Origin: Saccharospirillum mangrovi
GTDB taxonomy: Bacteria; Pseudomonadota; Gammaproteobacteria; Pseudomonadales; Natronospirillaceae
DNA: 64,000 nt
Assembly: GCF_003367315.1 (NCBI RefSeq)
Contig: NZ_CP031415.1
Span: forward strand, 556,001 to 620,000
Direction of reading: 5' to 3'
Made by a program: the position numbers and the translations under genes. Shown piece by piece: positions 28,935 through 38,506 of this stretch (within the stretch, counting starts at the first letter, position 1; every line of letters starts with the position of its first letter). The notes below the pieces were generated by a model that was not told the origin of the DNA, searched no databases, and worked only from the letters and a program-made list of their open reading frames with translations.

Positions 28935-29690
28935 TTAATTCGATTGCAGCGCGCTGAGCACCGTATCGCGGTCTTCCTCGTTCAAACCAAACAGTTCGGT
29001 CGGTCGTTGCTGACGAATGTCCGATGCCAATTGCGCCGCCGTTGAGCTGGCGCTGTCACTGTCGGGCAATGGCGTATTGCCCTCGCTCAGCGTTGCACTC
29101 TGGTTGGAATTGAAGGCTTCCTGCAACGCTGCCAAACGGCCGGTATCTCGGTCGGACTGGCGCTCCAGTGCGCTAATGGCCCGGTCCAGTGTATCGACGG
29201 TCTGGGTCCGGCTGCGCACGAAAAAGCCGTTGTCCGCCAGCGGTCCGGCATCGGCGGAACCGACACCGAACGGATCTTCCAATGCCAGCGCACGGATGCG
29301 TTCGAGCGCAGCGAAGGTGTCTTCACTGAGCTGACGGTTTTCGGTGGATTGGCTTGGTTGCTGCGCCGCATTTTCGTCCACAGCTTCGTCGGGCGTTTCG
29401 CTCGCAGATTGACCAAAGCGCTCGCGTTCGCCGCGCAATTGTTCCAGCACTTCGCCCCGGTCTTGCTGGGCGACAGCCAGGTCGTTGGCTTCCTGCACCT
29501 GGGCGCGCAGCGCTGCACGGCGGCTATCCAGGCTGGTATCGACCTGAACGTCGGGCTCAACCGCGCTTTGGTTGGGCGTCGGTGCCGCGGGTGTGGCTTG
29601 CTCGGCATTGCGGGTCGCCGGGGCGTTTAAGCTGTCCTGGCGGTTCAGCGGATTGAGTGCGTTCAAGCTGCCAGTGGGTTCGATGGGCAT
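28935..29690 (-). CDS. Unknown hydrophilic, low-complexity protein
   Basis: A 251-residue protein I do not recognise. The N-terminus repeats short NxLN units (SLNALNPLNRQDSLNAP) and the first 60 residues are rich in Ala, Pro and Gln, so disordered. Helical stretches follow at about 55-90 and 120-195. The end, LASDIRQQRPTELFGLNEEDRDTVLSALQ, looks like a structured conserved tail. It has no signal peptide or membrane helix. GGGAGG precedes the ATG. It is divergent from the gene at 29869. Secretion-system or flagellar accessory proteins can look like this, but there is no direct evidence. Confidence 0.7.
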   Translation of the reverse strand: MPIEPTGSLNALNPLNRQDSLNAPATRNAEQATPAAPTPNQSAVEPDVQVDTSLDSRRAALRAQVQEANDLAVAQQDRGEVLEQLRGERERFGQSASETPDEAVDENAAQQPSQSTENRQLSEDTFAALERIRALALEDPFGVGSADAGPLADNGFFVRSRTQTVDTLDRAISALERQSDRDTGRLAALQEAFNSNQSATLSEGNTPLPDSDSASSTAAQLASDIRQQRPTELFGLNEEDRDTVLSALQSN

Positions 29691-29868
29691 ACATTAGGCC
29701 TCCCTAGTCGAACAGATGCGTCTAAGATACGAACGATTGCACAATTTTCAACCAGCGCGACGCCTTTACCTGTCCGGCACTTTATTTTTAACCCAGCGTC
29801 GCCATCATGAAGCCCATGCGGTCGGGCTCTGCGCCCGATCAACCAGGGTTCGAGCCGAGGAGGCCAGG

Positions 29869-30312
29869 ATGTCGATCTTACGCGATGAGTACGGGGCGGC
29901 ATTGGCGGGCATTCATGCCCACGGTCTGGAGCTGATCGAACGCTATCAGGAACTGGTCGGTCAGGAGGTGGTTTCCGCGCCGATCGAAGCCCTGTTGAAA
30001 CGGGCGATCGAAGCACGCCAGGCGATGTTGGCCCGGGTGGAAGTGATGGAGCGTGCCCGGGGCGAATTGCCGCAGGCGAGCAACCAGGAACGGGCTTTGT
30101 TGAAGGCGATCAGCGATTGGCTGCAATCGCGCGTGCATTCAGAGTCGTCTCTGGTATCGCGCTTGATGGAAGCCGAAGGCCAGTGGCGCAGCGAGGTCGA
30201 TGAAGCCGCCGATCTCGACTGGAGCGACGACGAACAAGACGTGCTCAGCCAGTTGGTGATTCACAGCGACCGTCTGGTCGAAGAACTGAGGTTCCTGCAG
30301 TCGTCGCTGTGA
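29869..30312 (+). CDS. Unknown small helical protein
   Basis: A 147-residue soluble protein of unknown function. The ATG at 29869 follows GAGGAGG closely and gives MSILRDEYGAALAGIHAHG. The sequence is almost entirely predicted helix, with acidic and basic residues alternating as in a helical bundle (LIERYQELVGQEV; AIEARQAMLARVEVMERARG). It has no Cys, metal motif, signal peptide or membrane segment. It is transcribed alone and ends in a strong terminator. Confidence 0.7.
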   Translation: MSILRDEYGAALAGIHAHGLELIERYQELVGQEVVSAPIEALLKRAIEARQAMLARVEVMERARGELPQASNQERALLKAISDWLQSRVHSESSLVSRLMEAEGQWRSEVDEAADLDWSDDEQDVLSQLVIHSDRLVEELRFLQSSL

Positions 30313-30340
30313 CACCGATCCATTTACTCAGATGACCCCA

Positions 30341-30378
30341 AGGCCAGTCCGGTATTACACTGACTGGCCTGTTTTTTT
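30341..30378 (+). terminator. Intrinsic terminator
   Basis: A 9-bp stem AGGCCAGTC/GACTGGCCT with a 12-base loop is followed by G and seven T (30372-30378). It lies just before the GTG of the DUF486 gene. Confidence 0.9.
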
Positions 30379-30390
30379 GGATTATCCATC

Positions 30391-30741
30391 GTGCCGCCTC
30401 TGGTCATCACCATCCTGTTGTTAGCCTGCTCCAACGTCTTCATGACCTTCGCCTGGTACGCCCACCTTAAGACGCTCAATCACAAACCCTGGATCATCGC
30501 CGCCTTGCTCAGCTGGGGCATCGCGCTGTTCGAATATCTGTTGCAGGTTCCGGCCAACCGAATAGGACACAGCGTCTACAGCGTCGGCCAACTGAAGATA
30601 TTGCAGGAAGTAATCACGCTGACGGTATTCGTGCCGTTCGCGTTGTTTTATCTGCGGGAACCGCTCAAGTTGGATTATTTATGGGCCGGATTGTGTCTGC
30701 TCGGTGCGGTGTTTTTTATCTTCCGCGACCGCCTCGCCTGA
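30391..30741 (+). CDS. DMT family membrane protein (DUF486)
   Basis: A 116-residue membrane protein with four hydrophobic segments (about 3-22, 33-52, 70-88, 95-113), the size and layout of the DUF486 small multidrug-resistance-like family. The signature FMTFAWYAHLK, and EYLLQVPANRIGH followed by LKILQEVITL, are typical. It starts with GTG, with GGA about 9 bases upstream. The substrate is unknown. It lies 13 bases after a terminator, so a promoter must overlap that region or transcription reads through. Confidence 0.88.
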   Translation: MPPLVITILLLACSNVFMTFAWYAHLKTLNHKPWIIAALLSWGIALFEYLLQVPANRIGHSVYSVGQLKILQEVITLTVFVPFALFYLREPLKLDYLWAGLCLLGAVFFIFRDRLA

Positions 30742-30887
30742 ATGCCAAAAGTCACCTTTTGACCGCTGGACGAACCCAGGTCGTTTTCGTGACTTGAGTC
30801 GCATTCCATTACCCATAAATTGGAGCTGGGTTCGAGCCCATTTGGGCCGAGTTGTACCAACCTCCTTTTATGGAGTGTTCCTGCCTT

Positions 30888-32516
30888 ATGTTCAGTCGTC
30901 TGAAGATTTTCCATCGCCTGGCGTTATTGTTTGCTATGGCATTGGTGGCGTTTGTCGGCATTGTCCTGTTGCTGTTGAATCTGGTGCGCGAGCAGATGCT
31001 CGACGACCGAACGGCCTTGATGCAATCGCAGCTCGACAGCGCCGTGACCTTGCTCAACGGCCTGCAGGCCCAAGCTCAGTCGGGCGAGATGACCCGCGCC
31101 GAGGCGCAATCGGAAGCCATTCGGTTGCTTAATCAGGTGCGTTATCTGGGCGATGAATACATCTTTTCGCTCGACCACCAGACGCTGCGAGTGCTGCAAC
31201 ACCCATCGCCCGACATCATGGGCAGCGATGGCCGGCAGATTCTCGACAGCGAAGGCACTGCCGTGATGGTCGGCATTGACCGGGCGGTGACCGCCGGTGG
31301 CGGGCGCGGGACTTTCGCTTATCTGTGGCCCAAGGTGGGTGACAACAAAGCGCAGCCGAAACTCAGTCTGGGCGTGTCGTATCGCCCCTGGAACTGGACG
31401 CTGGCGACCGGCATGTACACGCACGATATCGATGGCCGGTTCAACCAATTGCTGCGCTTCGTGCTGCTGTGTTCTTCGGTTGTTCTGGTGGCGCTGGGAT
31501 TTTTATCCTGGCTTATTGGCAGCCAGATTTCCGGGCCGATTCGTCAGGTGACGAAATTCACTTTGGGCGTGTCGGATGATCTGGATTTGAATCGACGCCT
31601 GCCCCGCCAACAGAGCCCGGAAGTGAACCAGATTGCCGAGTCGCTGCACTCGATGCTGGACGCGACACGCAGCGTCATTTTGGATGTGCGCCAGCAAAGC
31701 GATGTGTTGAATTCAACCAGCGAAGAACTCAGCCAGTCGATCACCACGACGCGCGGCCAGATTCAGACACAATTGACCGCCATCGATTCCATCGCCACCG
31801 CCATCGAAGAAATGACCGCTACCTTCGAAGACGTGGCACACAACACCGAGAAAACCAGCGAACTGGCCACCGATGTACGCGCCACCGCTCAGGGCGGTCA
31901 GCAGCAATTGGATCGCACTCGGGAAGTCACCGGACGGTTGGTGTCGGAAGTCGGCGAAGCCGCCGAAGTGATTCGTTCGCTGGCTGAAGAAATGAAGAGC
32001 ATTGACGACATCGTCGACGTCATCACCAACATTGCCGACCAGACCAACCTGCTGGCGCTAAACGCGGCGATCGAAGCCGCCCGCGCCGGCGAGCAAGGCC
32101 GTGGTTTTGCCGTGGTGGCCGACGAAGTTCGTTCACTGGCGAATAAAACGCAGGATTCCACCGAAGCGATTCGCGGCAAGATCGAGCATTTGCAGCGCCA
32201 GGCAGAAGACGCCTTTACCGTGATGGACGACAGTCGTCGTTACGCCAGCCAGACTACCGAGCAGATGAGTGAAGTGACCGAATCGTTCGGCCAGATTCGC
32301 TCGGCTTTGGACCAACTGACGGACCAGACTCAGCAAATTGCTGCTGCCACCACTCAGCAAACGGCGGTGATTCAGGACATCAACAGCAACGTCGGCCAGA
32401 TCAACGACCAAACGCTGACCACCGAAGAGCAGGCCAAAGCCATCGAAGCGTCGTCGTTGGAATTAGCGCGCGTGGCGAACGACTTGTCGCAACACGCGGC
32501 GCGCTTTCAAATCTGA
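30888..32516 (+). CDS. Methyl-accepting chemotaxis protein with single Cache sensor
   Basis: A 542-residue chemoreceptor. The ATG at 30888 gives [19 protein letters not shown]. Membrane helices lie at about 10-32 and 185-208. The periplasmic part is a single Cache domain of the sCache_2 type, with [18 protein letters not shown] and a later [24 protein letters not shown]. These domains bind small organic acids in several characterised receptors. HAMP and a signalling domain with [19 protein letters not shown] follow. No CheR pentapeptide is present. Confidence 0.92.
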   Translation: MFSRLKIFHRLALLFAMALVAFVGIVLLLLNLVREQMLDDRTALMQSQLDSAVTLLNGLQAQAQSGEMTRAEAQSEAIRLLNQVRYLGDEYIFSLDHQTLRVLQHPSPDIMGSDGRQILDSEGTAVMVGIDRAVTAGGGRGTFAYLWPKVGDNKAQPKLSLGVSYRPWNWTLATGMYTHDIDGRFNQLLRFVLLCSSVVLVALGFLSWLIGSQISGPIRQVTKFTLGVSDDLDLNRRLPRQQSPEVNQIAESLHSMLDATRSVILDVRQQSDVLNSTSEELSQSITTTRGQIQTQLTAIDSIATAIEEMTATFEDVAHNTEKTSELATDVRATAQGGQQQLDRTREVTGRLVSEVGEAAEVIRSLAEEMKSIDDIVDVITNIADQTNLLALNAAIEAARAGEQGRGFAVVADEVRSLANKTQDSTEAIRGKIEHLQRQAEDAFTVMDDSRRYASQTTEQMSEVTESFGQIRSALDQLTDQTQQIAAATTQQTAVIQDINSNVGQINDQTLTTEEQAKAIEASSLELARVANDLSQHAARFQI

Positions 32517-32609
32517 ACGGTGAAGCGATCAACCGCATTCGAAAGCTGAACGGACCTCGGCTTTCGAGTAAGGTGGCGGCTTGCGTCGAACATTGGAAGT
32601 CGAATCGCC

Positions 32610-33668
32610 ATGAGGCAAACACTCGAAAACCGGTTTTTTCTGATCCTCCTGTTGCTGGTCAGCCTGGCGTTTTTCTTTGTGCTGGAGCCATTCTGGGGGG
32701 CCATCTTCTGGGCCGCCGCCATCACCGTTATCTTCTATCCCTTGCAGGATTGGTTGCTCAAAGTGACCGGCAACCGGCGCAATCTGTCGGCGCTGATCAC
32801 GCTGTTGTGTTGCGTGCTGATTGTGGTGATGCCGGTGCTGTTGATCGTCGCTCAAGTGGTGCAGGAAGCCATCGGTCTGTATCAGAGCATTCAGCAGGGC
32901 GACATCTCGCCGTCGGCGATTCTCGATCAAGTTCGCACCGCCTTCCCGGTGATTCCGGAACTGCTGGAAACCGCAGGTATCGACACCGACAGCATTCGTC
33001 AGCGGCTGTCCGATTTTGCCGTTGCCGCCAGCCGTTACCTGGCGCAGGAAACCCTGAGCATCGGCCAGAACACCATGACGCTGGTGCTGAATCTGGGCCT
33101 GATGCTGTATCTGGCGTTCTTCCTGCTGCGCGACGGCCACACCCTGATCGACCTCTTTGTTCGTGCACTGCCGCTGGGTGATGAACGCGAGCACCGGCTG
33201 TTCGCCAAATTCGCTGAAGTCACCCGCGCGACGGTGAAAGGCAACTTGCTGGTCGCCATCGTACAGGGCGCTTTGGGCGGATTGATCTTCGCGATTCTGG
33301 GTTTACCAGCGGCGGTGTTGTGGGGCGTGTTGATGGCGATACTGTCGCTGATTCCGGCTGTCGGTGCCGCCCTGGTCTGGGGGCCGGCGGCCATCTATTT
33401 GTACGCCAGCGGCGCCTGGGTGCCTGGCACGGTTTTGGTGGTGTACGGCATGGTGGTGATCGGTCTGGCCGACAATATTCTGCGGCCGATTCTGGTGGGC
33501 CGCGACACCAAACTGCCCGATTACATTGTGCTGTTTTCGACGTTGGGCGGCATCGCCTTGATGGGCATCAACGGCTTTGTGATCGGGCCATTGATCGCGG
33601 CACTGTTCATGACTTTCTGGGACATCTTTATGCGCGAATTCAATCAGGAAGAAGATTCGCCGTTTTAA
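32610..33668 (+). CDS. AI-2E family transporter (PerM/UPF0118)
   Basis: A 352-residue polytopic membrane protein with about seven to eight hydrophobic segments, in the arrangement of the AI-2E family: two near the N-terminus (8-30, 35-55 region), one at 60-90, a hydrophilic helical stretch (90-150), then the conserved C-terminal half with GALGGLIFAILGLPAAVLWGVLMAILSLIP and DNILRPILVG. Members export AI-2 or Na+ or have unknown substrates. It is convergent with the EamA gene, 6 bases away. Confidence 0.88.
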   Translation: MRQTLENRFFLILLLLVSLAFFFVLEPFWGAIFWAAAITVIFYPLQDWLLKVTGNRRNLSALITLLCCVLIVVMPVLLIVAQVVQEAIGLYQSIQQGDISPSAILDQVRTAFPVIPELLETAGIDTDSIRQRLSDFAVAASRYLAQETLSIGQNTMTLVLNLGLMLYLAFFLLRDGHTLIDLFVRALPLGDEREHRLFAKFAEVTRATVKGNLLVAIVQGALGGLIFAILGLPAAVLWGVLMAILSLIPAVGAALVWGPAAIYLYASGAWVPGTVLVVYGMVVIGLADNILRPILVGRDTKLPDYIVLFSTLGGIALMGINGFVIGPLIAALFMTFWDIFMREFNQEEDSPF

Positions 33669-33674
33669 TAATGC

Positions 33675-34538
33675 TCAGGCGCTTTGGCGGCGTCCCCACA
33701 ACACCAGGGCGATGCCGCCGAGCAGCAACAGCGCTGCCAACACCAGTCGCGGCTGCACCGCTTCCCCGACAAACACCAAACCGCCAGCGGCCGCCAACAA
33801 CGGCACCGACAACTGCAACACCCCAGCCTGAACGCCACTGAGCGATGGCAACACCGCGTACCACAGCGCATAGCCGCAGCCGGACGCCAGCGCGCCGGAC
33901 ATCACCGCCAACCAAAAACCCTCGCGACTGATCTGCACCGCATCGATAAACGGCACAAACAGCAGCAGAACCAGAGGCGCCGTGCGTACGAAATTACCGG
34001 CGGTATCCAGCAAAGGCTGGCGCGAGCCGCGTCCATTCAGGGTGTAAATGCCCCAGGCGACACCCGCGACCATCATCAGCACCAGGCCGCGCAACGACGG
34101 TGAACTCAGATCAGGCAGAATCAAATAGACAAAGCCCGCAAAGGCCAACAGCACGCCCAACCATTCGGCGCCGTTCAAGCGATGGCCTTGCCACAGGCTG
34201 ACGCCGATCAGCGTTAATTGGACGGTGCCGAACAAGATGAGTGCGCCGGTGGCGGTATCGAGTTGGATGTAGGCGAAGGAGAAACTGGCGGCGTAGGCAA
34301 ACAGACCGAGCGCGCCGCGCAGCGAACCGGCCTTGACCGCGCGTTGAATCGGCAAGTCGCGCTGCGTCAGTTTGACCAATACCAACAACGTCAGTGCCCC
34401 GGCGACCAGACGCACGGCGGTAAAGGAAGCCGCGTCGATGGTGGCATCGCCCAATGCCCAGCGGCACAACACCGAGTTGGCGGCGAAGGCGATTAACGCC
34501 AGGATGGTGAAACCGATCAAGCGGGGCGTGGCGGGCAT
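33675..34538 (-). CDS. EamA family (DMT) transporter
   Basis: An inner-membrane exporter-like protein of about 287 residues with ten hydrophobic segments in two EamA repeats. The first starts at FTILALIAFAANSVLCRWALG and the second near LRGLVLMMVAGVAWGIYTLNGRG. The start is uncertain: the ATG at 34538 gives a compact N-terminus, while a GTG at 34571 has a better AAAGG upstream. The substrate is unknown. It is divergent from the CDF gene. Confidence 0.85.
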   Translation of the reverse strand: MPATPRLIGFTILALIAFAANSVLCRWALGDATIDAASFTAVRLVAGALTLLVLVKLTQRDLPIQRAVKAGSLRGALGLFAYAASFSFAYIQLDTATGALILFGTVQLTLIGVSLWQGHRLNGAEWLGVLLAFAGFVYLILPDLSSPSLRGLVLMMVAGVAWGIYTLNGRGSRQPLLDTAGNFVRTAPLVLLLFVPFIDAVQISREGFWLAVMSGALASGCGYALWYAVLPSLSGVQAGVLQLSVPLLAAAGGLVFVGEAVQPRLVLAALLLLGGIALVLWGRRQSA

Positions 34539-34665
34539 AGCGTCTGGTCCGTCCGGCGATAGAGGCGCCACACTATACCTTTGCCGTCGGCGACGCGAAA
34601 ATCGGGCTTGAAGTTAACAGGGTTTGAGGGTGTTCACTGCTCGAAAACCACCGAGGGCGCTCAGC

Positions 34666-35577
34666 ATGTCGCATCATCACAGCCATAATCACAGTCATGG
34701 GCACAGCCACGGCGTCGGCCATTACAACCGCGCCTTTGCACTGGGCGTAGCGCTGAATCTGGGCTTTGTTGTGATCGAAGCCTTGTATGGCTTCTGGGCT
34801 GGATCGCTGGCATTGCTGGCCGACGCCGGCCACAACCTGAGCGATGTGTTGGGTTTGCTGCTGGCCTGGGGCGCGTCGGTGCTGGCGAATCGTCACGCCA
34901 ATCGGTTGCGTACCTTTGGTCTGAAAAAAGCCACCATCCTGGCCGCGCTGGCGAATGCGCTGTTGTTGTTGATCGCCATCGGCGCCATCGCCTGGGAAGC
35001 GCTGCAACGTTTCAATGAACCAGCGCCGGTGGCCGGCGTGACGGTGATCAGCGTTGCCGCCATCGGTACCGTCATCAACGCGGCGACCATGTTGTTGTTT
35101 ATGGGCGGCCAGCACGATCTGAATATTCGCGGCGCCTTTATGCACATGGCGGCGGACGCGGCGGTGTCGCTTGGTGTGGTCGTGGCGGGGGTGTTGATTC
35201 TGTTTACCGGCGCGAACTGGATTGATCCACTGGTCAGTCTGGTGATTGCGGCGGTGATACTGATCGGTACCTGGTCACTGCTGACCGAATCGCTGAATCT
35301 GGCGGTGGATGCGGTGCCCAAGGGCATCGACGTGCGGGATGTGAAAGCGGCGTTATTGGACATGCCCGAGGTGCAGGCGGTGCACCATCTGCACGTCTGG
35401 GCGCTGAGCACCACGGAAACGGCGTTGACGGCGCACCTGGTGCGGCCGAACGGCATCGACGATGACGCTCTGATTCAACGCGCCAATGCCATGTTGCAAC
35501 AGAGATTTTCCATCGGTCACAGCACGCTGCAACTGGAACACGCGCTGCGGCATTGCCCGAGCGAAGTGACGGAGTAA
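34666..35577 (+). CDS. Cation diffusion facilitator (CzcD/ZitB-type metal exporter)
   Basis: A 303-residue efflux protein that exchanges Zn2+ or a similar divalent metal for protons. The N-terminus is a His-rich metal-binding tail (MSHHHSHNHSHGHSHGVGHY). Six membrane helices follow; the transport site is visible as LLADAGHNLSD in helix 2 and HMAADAAVSL in helix 5 (H-x3-D pairs). The C-terminal cytoplasmic domain (about 205-300) contains HHLHVWALS. The ATG follows GAGGGCG. At its 3' end it nearly meets mtgA. Confidence 0.92.
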   Translation: MSHHHSHNHSHGHSHGVGHYNRAFALGVALNLGFVVIEALYGFWAGSLALLADAGHNLSDVLGLLLAWGASVLANRHANRLRTFGLKKATILAALANALLLLIAIGAIAWEALQRFNEPAPVAGVTVISVAAIGTVINAATMLLFMGGQHDLNIRGAFMHMAADAAVSLGVVVAGVLILFTGANWIDPLVSLVIAAVILIGTWSLLTESLNLAVDAVPKGIDVRDVKAALLDMPEVQAVHHLHVWALSTTETALTAHLVRPNGIDDDALIQRANAMLQQRFSIGHSTLQLEHALRHCPSEVTE

Positions 35578-35584
35578 AACGAGC

Positions 35585-36271
35585 TCAGCGGATGCCAGCC
35601 AGATAGCTGGGGCCGCCCAAATACCGAATGGCGGTGCGGATGTCGTGGGCGCGGCGGTAAACGTAAGTGGATGGTCGCTGCGCCGACAACTGTTTCGGGT
35701 TCGGCAGCACCGCCGCCAGCACCGAGGCTTCAAAGCGCGTCAGTTGGCTGGCCGGTTTGTTGAAAAACGTCTCACTGGCCTGACCGACGCCGTACACACC
35801 CGGACCGAATTCCACCACATTCAAATAGACTTCCAGAATGCGTTCCTTCGGCCAGGTCAGCTCGATCAGCAGCGTGAACCAGGCTTCGATGCCTTTGCGA
35901 AACAGACTGCGGCCCGACCACAGATACAGATTCTTCGACAATTGCTGGCTGATGGTGGACGCGCCGCGCATTGGCCCATTGTTGTCGTGCAGTGCCTGCC
36001 AGATGGAGCTGAAATCGAAACCAAAATGCGTCGGGAAACGTTGGTCTTCCGAGGCGACCACGGCGATTGGCATGGAGGCGGCGATCTCGCTCAGCGGTGT
36101 CCAGTGGGCGCGCATGTCGGCTGAACGGGCGTTGGAGTCGAGCAGAATAAAAGCGGTGGTAGGCGGGTTGAGCCAGCGCAGCGGAACGGTTAACAGCAGG
36201 CTGATTATCAGACCGGCCAGGGCGGCCAGAGACAAAAAGCGCAACACCGATTTCAACGACAGTCTCGACAT
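35585..36271 (-). CDS. mtgA: Monofunctional biosynthetic peptidoglycan transglycosylase
   Basis: It polymerises lipid II into glycan strands (GT51 family). One N-terminal membrane helix (about 10-30) anchors it, with the catalytic domain in the periplasm. The GT51 motifs are present: catalytic Glu in EDQRFPTHFGFD (about 75-86), GASTISQQLSKNLYL (about 102-116), the second Glu in RILEVYLNVVEFGPGVYGV (about 140-158). The length of 228 is normal. A -10 TATAAT on the minus strand is at 36303-36308. Confidence 0.95.
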   Translation of the reverse strand: MSRLSLKSVLRFLSLAALAGLIISLLLTVPLRWLNPPTTAFILLDSNARSADMRAHWTPLSEIAASMPIAVVASEDQRFPTHFGFDFSSIWQALHDNNGPMRGASTISQQLSKNLYLWSGRSLFRKGIEAWFTLLIELTWPKERILEVYLNVVEFGPGVYGVGQASETFFNKPASQLTRFEASVLAAVLPNPKQLSAQRPSTYVYRRAHDIRTAIRYLGGPSYLAGIR

Positions 36272-36378
36272 GGGCGGTCAGGCGGTTCCAAAAGGGCGCG
36301 CGATTATAATCGACCGGCCGCGCCTTGCGAGTCGATGCGGCTCACAAAACACGGCTTTTACGCTCTGGTGACGTCCGC

Positions 36379-37644
36379 TTAGCTGAACATGCCCTTGAAC
36401 ATAAAGAAGAACAGAATGGCGAGCAGACCGCCGGCGGGCAGCGTCACAATCCAGGACGCGACGATGGTTCCGATCACGCGCAGATTCAGCGCCGAAATAC
36501 CCCGCGCCAGACCGACGCCCAACACCGCACCGACTAGCGTGTGAGTGGTCGAAATCGGCAAGCCGGTGCCGGACGCCAACACCACCGTGGTGCCGGCCGC
36601 CAGTTCCGCCGCAAAGCCACGGCTCGGCGTGAGTTCGGTGATGCGCCGACCGATGGTGCCCATCACCTTGTAACCAAAGGTCGCCAGACCGACGATGATG
36701 CCGCCGCCGCCGAGTAACAGCACCCAGGCCGGCAACGCCGATTTGGCATCGACCACGCCCTGATTGGCGACCACATTGATTACCGCCGCCAACGGACCGA
36801 CCGCATTGGCGACGTCGTTGGAGCCGTGCGCAAAGGCCATGGCGCAGGCGGTGAACACCATCAACACAGCGAAGACGCGTTCCACCGAGGCGTAACGGAA
36901 CGCCCGGTCGGCTTCGGCATCGATGCGCACCCGGCGCAACATCAACAGCCCCAGGCACAGCACCGCCAAACCGGCCAACACCGCCAGCGCCAGACTGGCG
37001 CTAAACGACAGATCCAGACCAACGTGTGACAAGCCCTTGGTCAACGTCACCATGGCGATGATGAAACCGGTCAGGAACATATAGACCGGCACATAGCGTT
37101 TGGCGTTGGCGAAGGGATCGTCGGTGTTGAGAATCAGGCGGTAAACCGAGCGAAACAGCAGGAAGGCGATGGTGCCAGAGAGCAGCGGTGACACCACCCA
37201 GCTCAAAACGATGGTAGTGACTTTGCCCCACTGCACGTAATCGACACCGATGCCGACGGCGGCAAAGCCGACAATGGCACCGACGATGGAATGCGTCGTA
37301 GACACCGGCCAGCCCATATAAGACGCGATGACCAGCCAGATGCCCGCCGCCAGCAGTGCCGACATCATGCCGTACACCAACAGTTCTGGTGAGCCTTCGA
37401 GCACCGCCGCATCGACAATGCCTTTGCGGATGGTGCCGGTCACTTCACCGCCGGCCAGATAAGCGCCGGCGAATTCGAAAATCATCGCGATGATGATGGC
37501 CTGGCGCACCGTGAGCGCGCGCGAACCGACGGACGTACCCATGGCGTTGGCGACGTCATTGGCGCCCACACCCCAAGCCATGAAAAAACCAAAAATGCAG
37601 GCAAGCAGAACAAACCACGGGCCATATTCGGCAATGATGGTCAT
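36379..37644 (-). CDS. pit: PiT family low-affinity phosphate transporter
   Basis: A 421-residue inner-membrane carrier that imports phosphate (usually as metal-phosphate with a proton). The two PiT repeats each carry the signature GANDVANAMGTSVGS (about 27-41) and GSNDVANAVGPLAAV (about 268-282). About ten to eleven membrane helices are visible. It follows the DUF47 gene at 46 bases and is in the same operon, an arrangement known as orfA-pit in Sinorhizobium meliloti. A Pho-box-like site overlaps the promoter of the pair. Confidence 0.93.
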   Translation of the reverse strand: MTIIAEYGPWFVLLACIFGFFMAWGVGANDVANAMGTSVGSRALTVRQAIIIAMIFEFAGAYLAGGEVTGTIRKGIVDAAVLEGSPELLVYGMMSALLAAGIWLVIASYMGWPVSTTHSIVGAIVGFAAVGIGVDYVQWGKVTTIVLSWVVSPLLSGTIAFLLFRSVYRLILNTDDPFANAKRYVPVYMFLTGFIIAMVTLTKGLSHVGLDLSFSASLALAVLAGLAVLCLGLLMLRRVRIDAEADRAFRYASVERVFAVLMVFTACAMAFAHGSNDVANAVGPLAAVINVVANQGVVDAKSALPAWVLLLGGGGIIVGLATFGYKVMGTIGRRITELTPSRGFAAELAAGTTVVLASGTGLPISTTHTLVGAVLGVGLARGISALNLRVIGTIVASWIVTLPAGGLLAILFFFMFKGMFS

Positions 37645-37690
37645 GCGCTGTCCTCTGTCTTAGTGATCAAAAAAAGAAACGGCCAGCGGA

Positions 37691-38371
37691 TCAGCGGGCC
37701 ATGAGGATTTGCAGGCGGGCGCCAACGCGCTGAGCGACATCGGCCAGATCGCCGATCAACTCGATGACGCGGTACAGGAACATCACCTCAATCGGCGGAT
37801 GGTCCAGTTCCACGGCACGCAGGGCCTTGCGGATGGTGATTTCCAATTCGTCGGTGCGATGTTCCTGATTGTCGAGAGCGTCAATCAGTTTGGACACCAG
37901 GCTGATTTCCTTGGAACCGAAGCCGGTCTCGAACAGTTCGTCGAGTTCGGCCAGGGCTTCGGCGGCCTTGGCGCTGGCACCGATGGCGGCGACCAGATAT
38001 TCACGCATCAGCGGTTGCAACGGGGCGGGAATGGCCATTTCCCGGCCGACCATGATGCCGGCGATGTCCTTGGCGCGGTTGGCCAGACGGTCCTGTTGCG
38101 TCACCAACTCCAGCAAATCGGAGCGCGGTACCGGCATGAACAGGCTGTTCGGCAGGTGAACACGAATGTCCTTTTTCAGTTGGTCCGCTTCCTGTTCCAA
38201 CCGGGCGATGTCCAGACGAACCGCTTCGGCGGCGGTGTAGTCGCCTGTCACGGCGGTGTCATAAAAGTCGAGCAAGCGTTCGGCGCAGGCGTGGGCTTTT
38301 TTGATGTGCTCTTGGATCGGCTTGACCGGAGATCGGCCAAAAAGCGCCATCAAGGGGCTATCGGCGGCCAT
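37691..38371 (-). CDS. DUF47/TIGR00153 PhoU-like protein, partner of Pit
   Basis: A 226-residue all-helical cytoplasmic protein of the DUF47 (PhoU-like) family, recognised by MALFGRSPVKPIQEHIKKAHACAERL and LVTQQDRLANRAKDIAGIMVGREM. Members are regularly encoded with Pit carriers and are thought to regulate them. It is the first gene of the pair; a perfect -10 box and a reversed Pho box lie upstream. Confidence 0.9.
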   Translation of the reverse strand: MAADSPLMALFGRSPVKPIQEHIKKAHACAERLLDFYDTAVTGDYTAAEAVRLDIARLEQEADQLKKDIRVHLPNSLFMPVPRSDLLELVTQQDRLANRAKDIAGIMVGREMAIPAPLQPLMREYLVAAIGASAKAAEALAELDELFETGFGSKEISLVSKLIDALDNQEHRTDELEITIRKALRAVELDHPPIEVMFLYRVIELIGDLADVAQRVGARLQILMAR

Positions 38372-38404
38372 GTCGCTGTCCTCTGTTGTGCGAACCGGGC
38401 GCGC

Positions 38405-38439
38405 ATTATAGAAGTCTTTTTCTGTAATAAAAATGTCAT
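38405..38439 (-). promoter_or_regulatory. DUF47-pit promoter overlapped by a reversed Pho-box-like site
   Basis: On the minus strand TATAAT (38405-38410) is a perfect -10, with only a weak -35 (TTTTTA, 17-bp spacer). On the plus strand CTGTAAT-AAAA-ATGTCAT (38422-38439) matches the Pho box pattern of two 7-mers 11 bp apart with two mismatches. The box points away from the operon and covers the -35 position, which would fit repression by PhoB. Confidence 0.6.
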
Positions 38440-38506
38440 CAAAACAGAAAATGCGCGCCGGTTTCAGCGGCGGGCATTCTTTGGAAAACGCGGGAGGGGA
38501 ATTGAC

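Noticed and set aside
30815..30885. A tRNA-like T-arm (GGGTTCGAGCCC) followed by a CCA.
   Set aside because: The T-loop length is wrong, and no D arm, anticodon arm or matching acceptor strand lies upstream.
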